Notes: generated by a model from the letters alone, not told the origin. DNA of 39,557 nucleotides from CAG-170 sp022779365 (GCA_022779365.1 JALFSI010000007.1:1-39557), one strand, 5' to 3'; shown: positions 15,718 to 24,182, numbered from the stretch's first letter. Program-made: numbers and translations.

Positions 15718-16482
15718 ATGCGGAACATTGCACTCGTTCTCAAGTATATCGGCACGGCGTACCACGGCTGGCAGGTGCAAAAGCGCGATGTGAGCGTCGG
15801 GCAGACGCTTGAGCGCGCGGCGCAGATGGTCGTGGGACACCGCGTGCATATGACCGGCTGCGGGCGCACCGACGCGGGCGTGCACGCGCGCTGCTATGTG
15901 GCAAATTTCCGCACCGATGCCCGCATTCCGACCGACCGGCTTCCGTATGCGCTCAACACGCACCTGCCGGACGATATTGCGGTCATGCGCGCGATGGACG
16001 TGCCCGACAGCTTCAACGCCATCGGCTCATGCGTGCGCAAGGAATATACCTATCAAATTTACAATTCGCCGCTGCGCGACCCGTTTTATGTAAACCGAGC
16101 GTGGCTGTATCCCAAGCATTTGGATGAAACGGTCATGCGCCGCGCGGCGCAGCAGTTCGTCGGCGAGCATGATTTTGCCGCCGTGCGTTCGGTCGGCACG
16201 GAGGTCAAAAGCACCGTCCGGCACGTCTACTATTACGATGTGGAGCGCGAGGGGGATATGATCCTGCTGCGCGTGTGCGCCAACGGCTTTCTTTACAACA
16301 TGGCGCGCGCCATGGCGGGCACGCTCGTCTGGGCGGCGGATGGTAAGATCGACCCGGACGCCATCGGCGAGCTGCTCTCACGCGGCGACCGCACGGCGGC
16401 AGGTCCGACCGTGCCGCCGGGAGGGCTGTATATGACAAAGCTCTGGTATGAGGACGGGGAGGTCAGCTTCCATGTCGGATAA
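15718..16482 (+). CDS. truA: tRNA pseudouridine(38-40) synthase TruA
   Basis: A 254-residue TruA, which isomerises U38-U40 in the anticodon arm of many tRNAs. The catalytic aspartate is D52 in GCGRTDAGVHA (48-57). Other family stretches are IGTAYHGWQVQ near the N-terminus, SFNAIGSCVRKEYTYQI, and ANGFLYNMARAMAGTLVWA. It starts 12 bp after ecfT. It overlaps the next gene by 11 bp. Confidence 0.96.
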   Translation: MRNIALVLKYIGTAYHGWQVQKRDVSVGQTLERAAQMVVGHRVHMTGCGRTDAGVHARCYVANFRTDARIPTDRLPYALNTHLPDDIAVMRAMDVPDSFNAIGSCVRKEYTYQIYNSPLRDPFYVNRAWLYPKHLDETVMRRAAQQFVGEHDFAAVRSVGTEVKSTVRHVYYYDVEREGDMILLRVCANGFLYNMARAMAGTLVWAADGKIDPDAIGELLSRGDRTAAGPTVPPGGLYMTKLWYEDGEVSFHVG

Positions 16483-17635
16483 CGTATCCCAAATGCACAC
16501 GCCGCAGGGCAAAAAGCTCGTGCGCCGCATTCTGCTCTTTTCGCTTATTCTGCTGTTGGTGCTCGGCGGCTGCGCGCTGTATTTTTTCCGTGACAGCATC
16601 AATACCGATGCTATGCGGCGCTATTTTAAGTACCTGAACGTCACCGAAACGAGCCACACCGGGCACTTTTCGTTTGACGCGCACAGCGGCAACCGCTACG
16701 CCGGGCTCGGCGACGGGCTGGCGCTGGCGTCGGTCTCGGGCGTGACGGTGCTGGACGCGAACGGCGCGGAGCAGGCGTCGCTGCAAATGCAGATGAGCCT
16801 GCCGGAGCTGCGCGTGGGCAAGGACGCGGCGCTCTGCTTTGACGCCGGTGGGACGAGCCTGTGCACCGTCAGCCGCCGCAAGGGGACGATCTTGCAGGTT
16901 ACGAGTGAGCGCGCGATCCTGGACGCGGACATTTCACCCGACGACTGCGTGTGCTACTCCACGTCGGAGAGCGGCTACCGCTCGGTGCTGTATGTCTATA
17001 ACGCCGCCGGAACAAAAACGTACCGCTGGCTGTCGTCCAGCCGCTATCTGCCGGTCTGCACCGTCAGCACGGGGGCAAAATACCTCGCAGCGGCGGCGCT
17101 TGGTCAGCAGGAGGGGATGTTCCAGAGCAGCGTGGTGCTGTTTGACACCACGCAGGATGAGCCGCTGCGCGAGCTGCCGCTCGGCGACGAGCTGATCTTC
17201 GACCTCGAATTTCTCTCCGACGATACGCTTCTCGCCATCGGCGAAACGACGGCGAGCTGGCTGAAGCTGGACGGCACGGTGCTTGGGCACTATTCTTACG
17301 CCGATGCGTATCTCAAGGATTTTGACGACGGCGGCAGCGGATTTTTGACGCTCTGCCTGAATATGTATAAGGCGGGCAGCCGCTACTCGGTCGTGACGCT
17401 CGGCGCGGACGGCACAGAGCGCGGCAGTCTGTTCATCGGTGAAGAAATTCTCGATTTTTCCGCGGCAGGCAAATATGTCGCCGTGCTCACGGCGAGCGAC
17501 CTGCGCATTTATGACGAAACGCTGACGCTCTACGCCTCGACCGATAACGTCGCCGCGGCGACCGACGTTATCCAGCGCGCCGACGGCTCCGCCATTCTCA
17601 TCAGCGGCGGCAGCGGCTCGCTGTTCATCCCCTAG
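16472..17635 (+). CDS. DUF5711 membrane-anchored beta-propeller-like protein
   Basis: 387 residues. A basic N-terminus and one hydrophobic span (LFSLILLLVLGGCALYFF, about residues 21-38) are followed by an extracytoplasmic region. That region has repeated beta-strand units such as 'GLALASVSGVTVLDANG', 'YVAVLTASDLRIYDETL' and 'SAILISGGSGSLFIP', typical of the DUF5711 family (PQQ/WD-like repeats). The function is unknown. I chose the ATG at 16472, preceded by GGGGAGG, overlapping the truA stop. The family commonly sits near cell-envelope genes in Clostridia. Confidence 0.8.
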   Translation: MSDNVSQMHTPQGKKLVRRILLFSLILLLVLGGCALYFFRDSINTDAMRRYFKYLNVTETSHTGHFSFDAHSGNRYAGLGDGLALASVSGVTVLDANGAEQASLQMQMSLPELRVGKDAALCFDAGGTSLCTVSRRKGTILQVTSERAILDADISPDDCVCYSTSESGYRSVLYVYNAAGTKTYRWLSSSRYLPVCTVSTGAKYLAAAALGQQEGMFQSSVVLFDTTQDEPLRELPLGDELIFDLEFLSDDTLLAIGETTASWLKLDGTVLGHYSYADAYLKDFDDGGSGFLTLCLNMYKAGSRYSVVTLGADGTERGSLFIGEEILDFSAAGKYVAVLTASDLRIYDETLTLYASTDNVAAATDVIQRADGSAILISGGSGSLFIP

Positions 17636-17733
17636 AAGAAGCTGCAAGCGCCGCCGGGATTTGGACATGGCGCGGCGGCGGAGCGTATGTTATACTTCTT
17701 TTCAAGAAACGCGATATAAGGAGAACCCCAGTT

Positions 17734-20061
17734 ATGAAACCGACCTTATGTTCAAAATGCAAGAAAAATCTTGCCGTGATCTTCATCACGAAGATCGAAA
17801 ACGGAAATACCGTCAACGAAGGTCTGTGCCTGAAATGCGCGCGTTCGCTTGGCATCAAGCCTGTGGACGACATGATGCAGCGCATGGGCATCACCGACGA
17901 TGATCTCGAGAACCTGAGCGGCGAAATGTCGGAGGCGCTCGGCTCGCTGGAGGGAATGCTCTCCGGGCAGGAGCAGGACGGCGGCGACGATGACGAGCAG
18001 GACAGCCAGACGGCGACGTTCCCGTTCCTCAATAAGCTCTTCGGCAACGCCGGCAATCAGGACGGGGAGCAGAATCTGCCCGCCACCCAGCCTGAACCCA
18101 AAAGTGGACGCTCCAGCGGCGAAAAGCAGCCGAAGCAGAGCAAAAAGCATAAATTCCTTGACACATACTGCCAGAATCTCACGCAGAAGGCGCGCGACGG
18201 CAAGCTCGACGCCGTGGTCGGCCGCGAGGTGGAGACTGAACGGGTCATCCAGATCCTCAACCGCCGCCAGAAAAATAACCCCTGCCTGATCGGCGAGCCG
18301 GGCGTCGGCAAGACCGCCATCGCCGAGGGCTTGGCGCAGAAGATCGTCAAAAAGGAAGTCCCCTTCAAATTGCAGGACAAGGAGGTCTATCTGATGGATC
18401 TCACCGCGCTCGTCGCGGGCACGCAGTTCCGCGGGCAGTTTGAAAGCCGCATGAAGGGGCTGATCGAAGAGGTCCGCAAGCTCGGCAACATCATTCTCGT
18501 CATCGATGAGGTGCACAACCTCGTCGGCGCAGGCGACGCCGAGGGCTCGATGAACGCCGCCAATATCCTCAAGCCCGCGCTCTCGCGCGGCGAAATTCAG
18601 GTCATCGGCGCGACAACGTTCAACGAATACCGCAAGCACATCGAAAAGGACGCCGCGCTGGAGCGCCGCTTCCAGCCCGTCACGGTGAACGAGCCGACGA
18701 TGGACGAGGCGATCGAAATTCTGCGCGGCGTGGCGCACTACTACGAGAGCTTCCACGGCGTTGCCATCTCGCCGGAGATCGCGCGGCAGGCGGTCGTGCT
18801 GTCGGAGCGCTATATCACCGACCGCTTCCTGCCTGACAAGGCGATCGACCTGCTGGACGAGGCGTGCTCGGATGTGAATCTGCGCTGCAAGTCCATCAGC
18901 GACCTTGCGGCGGCGAAAAAAGAGCGCGACGATATTGATCTGGAGCTCAATATGCTGCTGGAGGCGGCGGAAAAGCAGCCGGACGATTTTGAGCGCATGG
19001 CGACGCTGCGCAGCCACAAAATGCAGCTCGAGCAGAAGATCGCACTTCTGGAGGAAGAACCGAAGCCGGCGCTCACCATCGAAAATCTTGCGCGCATTAT
19101 TGAAATGTGGACGCGCATCCCTGCCAGCAAAATTCAGGCGCAGGAATATGAGCAGCTTCGCTCGCTCGAAGATCACCTCAGGCAGCACATCGTGGGGCAG
19201 GACGAGGCGGTGCACGCCGTGTCCGCCGCCATCCGCCGCAACCGTGTGGGCATCTCGCCCAAGCGCCGCCCGGTGTCGTTCATCTTTGTCGGCTCGACGG
19301 GTGTCGGTAAGACAGAGCTGGTCAAGCAGCTCGCGGCGGAGCTGTTTTCGTCGGTCGAGTCGCTCATCCGGCTGGATATGTCGGAGTATATGGAAAAGCA
19401 CAGCGTTTCCAAGCTCATCGGCTCGCCTCCCGGTTACGTCGGCTATGACGAGGCAGGGCAGCTCACGGAGAAAATTCGCCGCAAGCCGTACAGCGTGGTG
19501 CTGTTCGACGAGCTGGAAAAGGCGCACCCGGACGTGCTGAACATCCTGCTGCAAATTCTGGACGATGGGCGCATCACCGACGCGCAGGGGCGCGTGGTGA
19601 ATTTTGAGAACACCATCATCATCATGACCTCCAACGCCGGGTCTGACCGTCGCGACGGTTCGGTCGGCTTCGGTAGGACGCTTTCGGAGCAGAGCCGCGA
19701 AAAGGCGATGAAGGCGCTTGGCGAGTTCCTGCGCCCGGAGTTTATCAACCGCGTGGACGAGGTCGTGTGCTTCAACCGCCTGACGGAAGAGAATTTCCGC
19801 GCCATCGCCAGCATCATGCTCACGGAGCTGCGCGGAATGCTCGACGCGCGCGGCATTACGCTGGCGTGGGACGATACGCTCCTTGATGAGCTTGTGAAGC
19901 GCTCGTATTCCGCCACCTACGGCGCGCGCAACCTGCGCCGCACCATCCAGCAGCTTCTGGAAGACCCGATCGCGGAGAAGATCATCGACAGCTTCGCCGA
20001 GCCGGTGCAGAGCATCGCGGTGCGGGCAGAGAATGGCGAGATCAAGATCGAGAGCAGATGA
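17734..20061 (+). CDS. ClpE-like AAA+ ATPase with N-terminal zinc finger
   Basis: A 775-residue HSP100 unfoldase with two AAA+ modules. The N-terminus carries a CxxC-x22-CxxC zinc finger (C6, C9, C32, C35), as in ClpE, and lacks the Clp-N repeat domain of ClpC. An acidic/Gln-rich linker (about residues 70-140) leads to the first ATPase. The first Walker A is GEPGVGKT (187-194) with VIDEVHNL. The second Walker A is GSTGVGKT (520-527) with VLFDELEKAHPDV. A VGF tripeptide (644-646) sits where ClpP-docking loops lie, so it probably feeds ClpP. I see no CtsR heptad repeat upstream; AAGGAGAA is the ribosome binding site. Followed by a strong terminator. Confidence 0.9.
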   Translation: MKPTLCSKCKKNLAVIFITKIENGNTVNEGLCLKCARSLGIKPVDDMMQRMGITDDDLENLSGEMSEALGSLEGMLSGQEQDGGDDDEQDSQTATFPFLNKLFGNAGNQDGEQNLPATQPEPKSGRSSGEKQPKQSKKHKFLDTYCQNLTQKARDGKLDAVVGREVETERVIQILNRRQKNNPCLIGEPGVGKTAIAEGLAQKIVKKEVPFKLQDKEVYLMDLTALVAGTQFRGQFESRMKGLIEEVRKLGNIILVIDEVHNLVGAGDAEGSMNAANILKPALSRGEIQVIGATTFNEYRKHIEKDAALERRFQPVTVNEPTMDEAIEILRGVAHYYESFHGVAISPEIARQAVVLSERYITDRFLPDKAIDLLDEACSDVNLRCKSISDLAAAKKERDDIDLELNMLLEAAEKQPDDFERMATLRSHKMQLEQKIALLEEEPKPALTIENLARIIEMWTRIPASKIQAQEYEQLRSLEDHLRQHIVGQDEAVHAVSAAIRRNRVGISPKRRPVSFIFVGSTGVGKTELVKQLAAELFSSVESLIRLDMSEYMEKHSVSKLIGSPPGYVGYDEAGQLTEKIRRKPYSVVLFDELEKAHPDVLNILLQILDDGRITDAQGRVVNFENTIIIMTSNAGSDRRDGSVGFGRTLSEQSREKAMKALGEFLRPEFINRVDEVVCFNRLTEENFRAIASIMLTELRGMLDARGITLAWDDTLLDELVKRSYSATYGARNLRRTIQQLLEDPIAEKIIDSFAEPVQSIAVRAENGEIKIESR

Positions 20062-20069
20062 GCAGAAAA

Positions 20070-20108
20070 CGAATCCCCTGAGCGCCTTGCGCTCAGGGGA
20101 TTCGTTTT
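20070..20108 (+). terminator. terminator after the clpE-like gene
   Basis: A 15-bp perfect stem (CGAATCCCCTGAGCG/CGCTCAGGGGATTCG, loop CCTTG) is followed by TTTT and preceded by AAAA. Confidence 0.9.
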
Positions 20109-20128
20109 GCAGCGCACTTCCAACAGAG

Positions 20129-20161
20129 CCGTAGGGGCGGGGTAGAACCCCGCCCCTACGG
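20129..20161. repeat. REP-like palindrome, canonical copy
   Basis: Perfect 15-bp arms, CCGTAGGGGCGGGGT and its complement, with a 3-nt AGA loop. It is the clearest copy of the short palindrome family repeated in intergenic DNA across the window. The flanks (20109-20128 and 20162-20215) hold nothing else recognisable. Confidence 0.8.
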
Positions 20162-20215
20162 TGCGGTTGGGAATGCGGTCGAAACCTGTGACAGCGGGTG
20201 CGGCGTTTCCTTAAC

Positions 20216-20249
20216 AAAAAAGGATTCCCGAACGCTTGGCGTTCGGGAA
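20216..20249 (-). terminator. terminator of rnpB
   Basis: TTCCCGAACGC/GCGTTCGGGAA (20225-20249, loop TTG) is followed on the minus strand by TCCTTTTTT. Confidence 0.88.
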
Positions 20250-20256
20250 CTCTTTT

Positions 20257-20610
20257 ACGATCGGAACTATAAGCCGGGTTCTGTAATCGACAGTCATCTA
20301 TCTAGACGTATCGTTGCCAATACGTTCCAGCCACCTTCTCGGAAGCAGCCGGGCGAGCCTTGCTTCCTCTGCGGTGTTGCTCCGGATAGAGTTTACAGCA
20401 ATGGACGCTTCCACGCCATTGGGTGCGCTCTTACCGCACCTTTCCACCCTTGCTCGCGGCGGCGAGCCGCCGCGGGCGGTATATCTCTGTTGCACTTTTC
20501 CTCAGATCGCTCTGGGCGGGCGTTACCCGTTATCCTTGCCCTGTGGAGCCCGGACTTTCCTCACGCACGGCCTTTCGGCGCTGTGCCCGCGACTGTCCGT
20601 CCCGGTCGCG
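20257..20610 (-). ncRNA. rnpB: RNase P RNA, bacterial type
   Basis: This is the catalytic RNA of RNase P, which matures tRNA 5' ends. Reading the minus strand, the conserved GAGGAAAGTCCGGGCTCC block lies near the 5' end (about 20540-20560). The 3' end carries ACAGAACCCGGCTTATAG (about 20265-20283), the highly conserved distal motif. The ends pair as helix P1: CGACCGGGAC (20599-20608) with GTTCCGATCG (20258-20267), 9 of 10 pairs. The 5' end fits a start about 7 nt downstream of a perfect promoter. The length of about 354 nt is normal. Plus-strand open frame across it is not coding. Confidence 0.95.
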
Positions 20611-20615
20611 CAACT

Positions 20616-20644
20616 ATTGTACCGTCCGCGCGGCGGTTTGTCAA
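20616..20644 (-). promoter_or_regulatory. promoter of rnpB
   Basis: Minus-strand -35 TTGACA (20639-20644), a 17-bp spacer and -10 TACAAT (20616-20621). Confidence 0.9.
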
Positions 20645-20649
20645 ACAGA

Positions 20650-20678
20650 TTGCATTTATTTTGCCGGAGCGGTATAAT
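20650..20678 (+). promoter_or_regulatory. promoter of murD
   Basis: -35 TTGCAT (20650-20655), a 17-bp spacer and -10 TATAAT (20673-20678). It is divergent from rnpB; the two -35 boxes are only 5 bp apart. Confidence 0.8.
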
Positions 20679-20684
20679 ATTTAT

Positions 20685-20845
20685 GGCAGCACCGCATGAT
20701 TCAACAAGCAGATTCGGCGAGAGATTTTTCGTCAAGTCAAGGTTTGAAAAGTGCAGGAATACTTTGTGTATTTCAAGCTTTTCAAACCGCAGAATTGGCG
20801 GGAAAGATCCGCCGAAGCGCGAAGGCGCAATTGTGCGGTGCTGCC
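20685..20845. mobile_element. 161-bp MITE-like inverted-repeat element in the murD 5' leader
   Basis: The ends are GGCAGCACCGCA and its exact complement (20685-20696 and 20834-20845). The whole segment folds as one long imperfect hairpin, with GGCG/CGCC, GATTTTTCGTCAA/TTGGCG-GGAAAGATC and a perfect GGTTTGAAAAG/CTTTTCAAACC core. It contains no ORF, which fits a miniature inverted-repeat element. A clear target-site duplication is not visible. The predicted murD transcription start falls at its left end. Confidence 0.65.
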
Positions 20846-20877
20846 TTGTGAAAGTATCAGGAAAAGAGGTCCGTACC

Positions 20878-22251
20878 ATGAACGAACGGGTATCGGCATA
20901 TTTTGAGGCGCTGCGCGGAAAGCGCATCGCGGTCCTGGGCATCGGCGTGAGCAACCGACCGCTCCTTCGGATGCTGCTGGCGCGGGGGCTGGACGTGGCG
21001 GCGTACGACAAAACACCGCGCGAGGCGCTGGATGAAGAGGTCTTACAGCTTGAGCGCGACGGCGCAAAGCTGCATCTTGGCGCAGACTATCTCGACGGGC
21101 TGGACGCGGACGTCATTTTCCGCACACCGGGGATGCGCCCCGACCTGCCGCAGATCAAGCGCCTGACCGACCGCGGCGCGGTGCTGACCAGCGAGATGGA
21201 GGCGTTTTTTGCCGTCTGTCCGTGCAGGCTCATCGCCGTGACCGGCTCGGACGGCAAAACGACCACGACGACGCTCATCGCGGAAATTTTGAAGCACGCC
21301 GGAAAGACCGTCTGGCTCGGCGGCAATATCGGAACGCCCCTGCTGCCGCTGGCGGAGCGGATGCAGCCGGACGACGTGGCAGTCGTGGAGCTCAGCTCGT
21401 TCCAGCTCATGACCATGACGCAGTCGGCGGATGTGGCGGTGGTGACGAATCTCGCGCCGAACCATCTGGACGTGCACCGCGATATGGCGGAGTACGTCGC
21501 GGCGAAGGAAAATGTGTTCCTGCACCAGTCGCCGGACGGGCTGCTCGTTCTGAATATGGACAACGCCATCACAAACGGCTTTGCTGAAAACGCGCGCGGG
21601 CGTGTGGTCAAATTCTCACGCCTCGGCGTGCCGGAGCACGGCGTGTATCTGCAAGACGGCGTGATCTTCCGCGACGGCAGAAAGATCATGGACGCGGTGG
21701 ATATTCGCATTCCGGGCGTACACAATATTGAAAATTACATGGCGGCGGCGTGCGCCGTGGAGGGGCTTGCCTCGGACGCGGACATCGACGCTGTGGCGCG
21801 CAGCTTTGCGGGCGTGGAGCACCGCATCGAGCTGGTGCGGGAGCTTTGCGGTGTGCGGTATTACAACGACTCCATCGCCAGCAGCCCGTCGCGCACCATC
21901 GCGGGGCTGCACTCGTTCCCGCAGAAGGTCATTTTGATCGCGGGCGGCTACGATAAGCACATCCCGTTTGACACGCTCGGCGGCGAAATTTGCACGCACG
22001 TCAAAACGCTGATCCTCTGCGGCGCGACGGCGGACAAAATTCGCGCGGCGGTAACGGGCGCGGAAACTTACGCGCCCGGTCAGCCGGAAATTTTGCAGGC
22101 GGACGATCTTGCGCAGGCGGTGCGGATGGCGAAGGACGCCGCCGTGCCGGGGGACGTGGTCACGCTCTCGCCCGCGTGCGCGGCATTCGACCAGTTCAAA
22201 AACTTCATGGTGCGCGGCGCACGGTTCAAGGAGCTGGTGCGCGCGCTGTAA
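20878..22251 (+). CDS. murD: UDP-N-acetylmuramoylalanine-D-glutamate ligase MurD
   Basis: A 457-residue Mur ligase that adds D-glutamate to UDP-MurNAc-L-Ala in peptidoglycan precursor synthesis. The N-terminal UDP-binding Rossmann segment is RIAVLGIGVSNRPLLRMLL. The ATP loop is TGSDGKTTTT (from residue 122). The central ELSSFQL and NLAPNHLDVH motifs are typical of MurD, and the C-terminal domain has YNDSIASSPSRTIAGLHSF. The ATG at 20878 follows AGAGG; the open frame to 20314 crosses rnpB and is not coding. It leads a unit with ispD and ispF. Confidence 0.96.
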   Translation: MNERVSAYFEALRGKRIAVLGIGVSNRPLLRMLLARGLDVAAYDKTPREALDEEVLQLERDGAKLHLGADYLDGLDADVIFRTPGMRPDLPQIKRLTDRGAVLTSEMEAFFAVCPCRLIAVTGSDGKTTTTTLIAEILKHAGKTVWLGGNIGTPLLPLAERMQPDDVAVVELSSFQLMTMTQSADVAVVTNLAPNHLDVHRDMAEYVAAKENVFLHQSPDGLLVLNMDNAITNGFAENARGRVVKFSRLGVPEHGVYLQDGVIFRDGRKIMDAVDIRIPGVHNIENYMAAACAVEGLASDADIDAVARSFAGVEHRIELVRELCGVRYYNDSIASSPSRTIAGLHSFPQKVILIAGGYDKHIPFDTLGGEICTHVKTLILCGATADKIRAAVTGAETYAPGQPEILQADDLAQAVRMAKDAAVPGDVVTLSPACAAFDQFKNFMVRGARFKELVRAL

Positions 22252-22260
22252 GGAGAGGTT

Positions 22261-23031
22261 ATGAAGCTGAAAAAACTCTACTGTAAGGCGCTGCGCTTAA
22301 AGCGCCGCATCCGTCACCCGTACTGCGCGGCGGTCATCGTTGCGGCAGGCTCTGCCACGCGGATGCGGGGCAGCGGCAAAATTCTTACGACCATCTGCGG
22401 CGAGCCGGTGCTGGCGGGCAGCCTGCGCGCGTTCAACGCCTGCGTGCTCATCGACGAGATCGTTGTGGTCGCGCGGCGCGAGGAGCTGGAGGCGGTCGCG
22501 GCGCTCTGCCGGGACTATCGCAAGGTCCGCACGGTCGTGTGCGGCGGTGCGAGCCGCCCGGAGTCCGTCGCGGCGGGCATCTCGGCGGTGTCGGAATACA
22601 CGGAGCTCGTGGCAGTGCACGATGGCGCGCGCCCGTTCGTGACCGATGAGATCATCTGCGCGGCGGTGTCCAAGGCGGCAAAATTCGGCGCGGCAGCTCC
22701 GGCGATCCCGGTCAAGGACACGATCAAGCTCGCGCGCGGCGGCGTCATTGAGCGCACGCCGGAGCGCAGGAAGCTATTTGCCGTGCAGACACCGCAGGTG
22801 TTTGACTATGACATCCTGCGTGCGGCGCTTCAGAACGCGCTGACGAACAAGCTGCCCATCACCGACGACTGCTCCGCCGTGGAGGCACTGGGGATGCAGG
22901 TGCACCTGACGGACGGGTCGGAGGAAAACATCAAGATCACCACGCCGCTCGATCTGGAGCTGGCGGAGACAATTCTCAAAAGGAGACGGAGACAATGCGC
23001 ATTGGAACGGGCTACGATGTCCACAAACTGA
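22261..23031 (+). CDS. ispD: 2-C-methyl-D-erythritol 4-phosphate cytidylyltransferase IspD
   Basis: A 256-residue enzyme of the MEP isoprenoid pathway, which couples CTP to MEP. The nucleotide loop AAVIVAAGSATRM (about residues 23-35) is followed by GSGKILTTICGEPVL, where many homologues have PKQ-x-L; the lysine is kept. The motifs VAVHDGARPFV and TPQVFDYDILRAA are clear, as is ITDDCSAVE and the C-terminal GSEENIKITTPLDLELAE. It starts 9 bp after murD and overlaps ispF by 37 bp. Confidence 0.95.
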   Translation: MKLKKLYCKALRLKRRIRHPYCAAVIVAAGSATRMRGSGKILTTICGEPVLAGSLRAFNACVLIDEIVVVARREELEAVAALCRDYRKVRTVVCGGASRPESVAAGISAVSEYTELVAVHDGARPFVTDEIICAAVSKAAKFGAAAPAIPVKDTIKLARGGVIERTPERRKLFAVQTPQVFDYDILRAALQNALTNKLPITDDCSAVEALGMQVHLTDGSEENIKITTPLDLELAETILKRRRRQCALERATMSTN

Positions 23032-23474
23032 CGGCAGGGCGGGCGCTCATCCTCGGCGGCGTGACGATCGACCACCCGCTGGGGCTGGACGGGCATTCGG
23101 ACGCCGACGTGCTGGTGCACGCGGTGATGGACGCGCTGCTCGGCGCCGCGGCGCTGGGCGACATCGGCAAGCTCTTCCCCGACACGGACGAGCGCTATCG
23201 CGGCTGTTCGAGCCTGTGGCTGCTGGAACAGGTCGGCGCGGCGCTGCGTGAGACAGGCTACCGCATCGGCAACATTGATGCGACCATCGTCGCGCAAAAA
23301 CCCAAGCTCGCGCCGTACCTTGCCGCAATGCGCGAAAACATCGCCCGCAAGCTGGGCATCCCAACGAATGACGTGAGCGTCAAGGCGACCACGGAGGAGC
23401 ATTTGGGCTTCACGGGCAGGGAAGAGGGCATCGCCGCGCAGGCGGTGTGCCTGATTTTCAATAAGAGTGAATAG
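22995..23474 (+). CDS. ispF: 2-C-methyl-D-erythritol 2,4-cyclodiphosphate synthase IspF
   Basis: A 159-residue MEP-pathway enzyme that forms the cyclic diphosphate. Metal ligands D8 and H10 (GYDVH) and H42 (in LGLDGHSDADVLVH) are present, as are GDIGKLFPDTDERYRGCSS and the C-terminal VKATTEEHLGFTGREEGIAAQAVC. The long overlap with ispD (37 bp) suggests coupled translation. AAGGAGACGGAGACA precedes the ATG. Confidence 0.96.
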   Translation: MRIGTGYDVHKLTAGRALILGGVTIDHPLGLDGHSDADVLVHAVMDALLGAAALGDIGKLFPDTDERYRGCSSLWLLEQVGAALRETGYRIGNIDATIVAQKPKLAPYLAAMRENIARKLGIPTNDVSVKATTEEHLGFTGREEGIAAQAVCLIFNKSE

Positions 23475-23478
23475 TTTT

Positions 23479-23510
23479 GCGTAGGGGCGGGGTTCTACCC
23501 CGCCCGCGCG
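23479..23510. repeat. REP-like palindrome downstream of ispF
   Basis: GTAGGGGCGGGGT/ACCCCGCCC with loop TCT and a right flank GCGCGGTACGAT. The flank is shared with the copy at 32192, giving about 80 bp of similarity. Confidence 0.75.
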
Positions 23511-23786
23511 GTACGATGTTAGAAATTTGGATGCACCAATGCGAAACGGCACGCACCTACAGGACATGGTGCGTGTTCGCCGACGGCGGTTGCAATTATG
23601 CAATTGTGTCTTGCCGGGGAGAGCGCGGCATCGACCCCTACGGGGGGTGCGTTGTTGCTGTTTGGCTGTGCGATTTTGCGCTTGCATTCTGCGCGGGAGG
23701 GGTAGAACCCCTCCCCTACGGCAATGGGGGTAGATTTTACGGATTCGCATTGGCGCGGTCCAATTTGCAGGTGCGTACCGCACAAT
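23511..23786. repeat. mosaic of short repeat units (gene-free)
   Basis: I see no gene here. The stretch contains TGGATGCACCAATGCGAAAC (23529-23548), also found at about 32243 and 32319; a unit reading GTAGGGGTCGATGCCGCGCTC on the minus strand (about 23622-23642), also at 32350; and a REP-like palindrome GGGAGGGGT/ACCCCTCCC at 23691-23722. The pieces look shuffled rather than tandem. Confidence 0.65.
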
Positions 23787-23836
23787 CCTTTCGTCACGGC
23801 TTCGCCGTGCCACCTCCCTTTACACAAGGGAGGCTT
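23787..23836. repeat. half copy of the CTCCC-type inverted-repeat element
   Basis: Hairpin CACGGC-TTC-GCCGTG (23795-23809) followed by CCTCCCTT/AAGGGAGG (23813-23834). The same two-hairpin unit forms each arm of the element at 36003-36128. Confidence 0.65.
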
Positions 23837-23856
23837 TAGTGCGTGCTGCAAATCAA

Positions 23857-23894
23857 AACCGCCGAGGGGATTATATCCCTCCCGGCGGTTTTTG
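23857..23894 (+). terminator. strong hairpin terminator in the ispF downstream region
   Basis: AACCGCCG-AGGGGA/TCCCTCC-CGGCGGTT with a TTATA loop, an A run before and TTTTT after. It may end murD-ispD-ispF read-through and isolates the downstream promoter. Confidence 0.8.
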
Positions 23895-23924
23895 TCTAAA
23901 AATCTTGTTTTGCGCAATTGCTGC

Positions 23925-23953
23925 TTGCAATTGCGGCAAACTACTGTTATAAT
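23925..23953 (+). promoter_or_regulatory. promoter of the candidate small RNA / zinc-ribbon gene
   Basis: -35 TTGCAA (23925-23930), a 17-bp spacer and -10 TATAAT (23948-23953), isolated between two terminators. Confidence 0.75.
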
Positions 23954-23959
23954 TTTCTT

Positions 23960-24180
23960 GGAAAACAAAAATGCGGCAGCTTGTGGGTGCGCCAACACCC
24001 ACAAGCCTGCGCAGGTGCTAACCCACCTACACAACGGTCCAAGACCGCACCACATGGGATATTATACGCGAGAACCGCCCTTTTTACAAGGGGAGGTTTT
24101 AATGTTCCGTGCTTTTGCGCTGCCTTGGGGCGTCCTTTCGCGTATGCGCTGTGTAGGAGTTTATCCTGCACAGCGTTTTT
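23960..24180 (+). ncRNA. candidate structured small RNA or leader RNA
   Basis: About 220 nt between a good promoter and an intrinsic terminator (stem CGCTGTGTAGGA/TCCTGCACAGCG at 24147-24175, then TTTTTG). The RNA would begin with a long hairpin: TGCG-g-CAG-CTTGTGGGTG paired with CACCCACAAG-c-CTG-CGCA (23972-24013, loop CGCCAA). Two small hairpins follow, AGGTG/CACCT and CGGTC/GACCG. I see no convincing ORF and do not recognise a riboswitch. It is either an independent sRNA or an attenuated leader of the zinc-ribbon gene starting at 24309. Confidence 0.5.
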
Positions 24181-24182
24181 GT

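Noticed and set aside
17752..20217. 821-codon open frame on the minus strand, antisense to the clpE-like gene
   Set aside because: Its translation is Arg/His/Leu-rich without family motifs and mirrors the codon pattern of the real gene. It is a GC-rich shadow.
20314..20877. N-terminal extension of murD
   Set aside because: It would cross rnpB and the MITE-like element. The ATG at 20878 gives normal MurD length.
23519..24055. 178-codon minus-strand open frame in the repeat region
   Set aside because: It spans several palindromes and a terminator. The composition is repeat-derived and it has no ribosome binding site.
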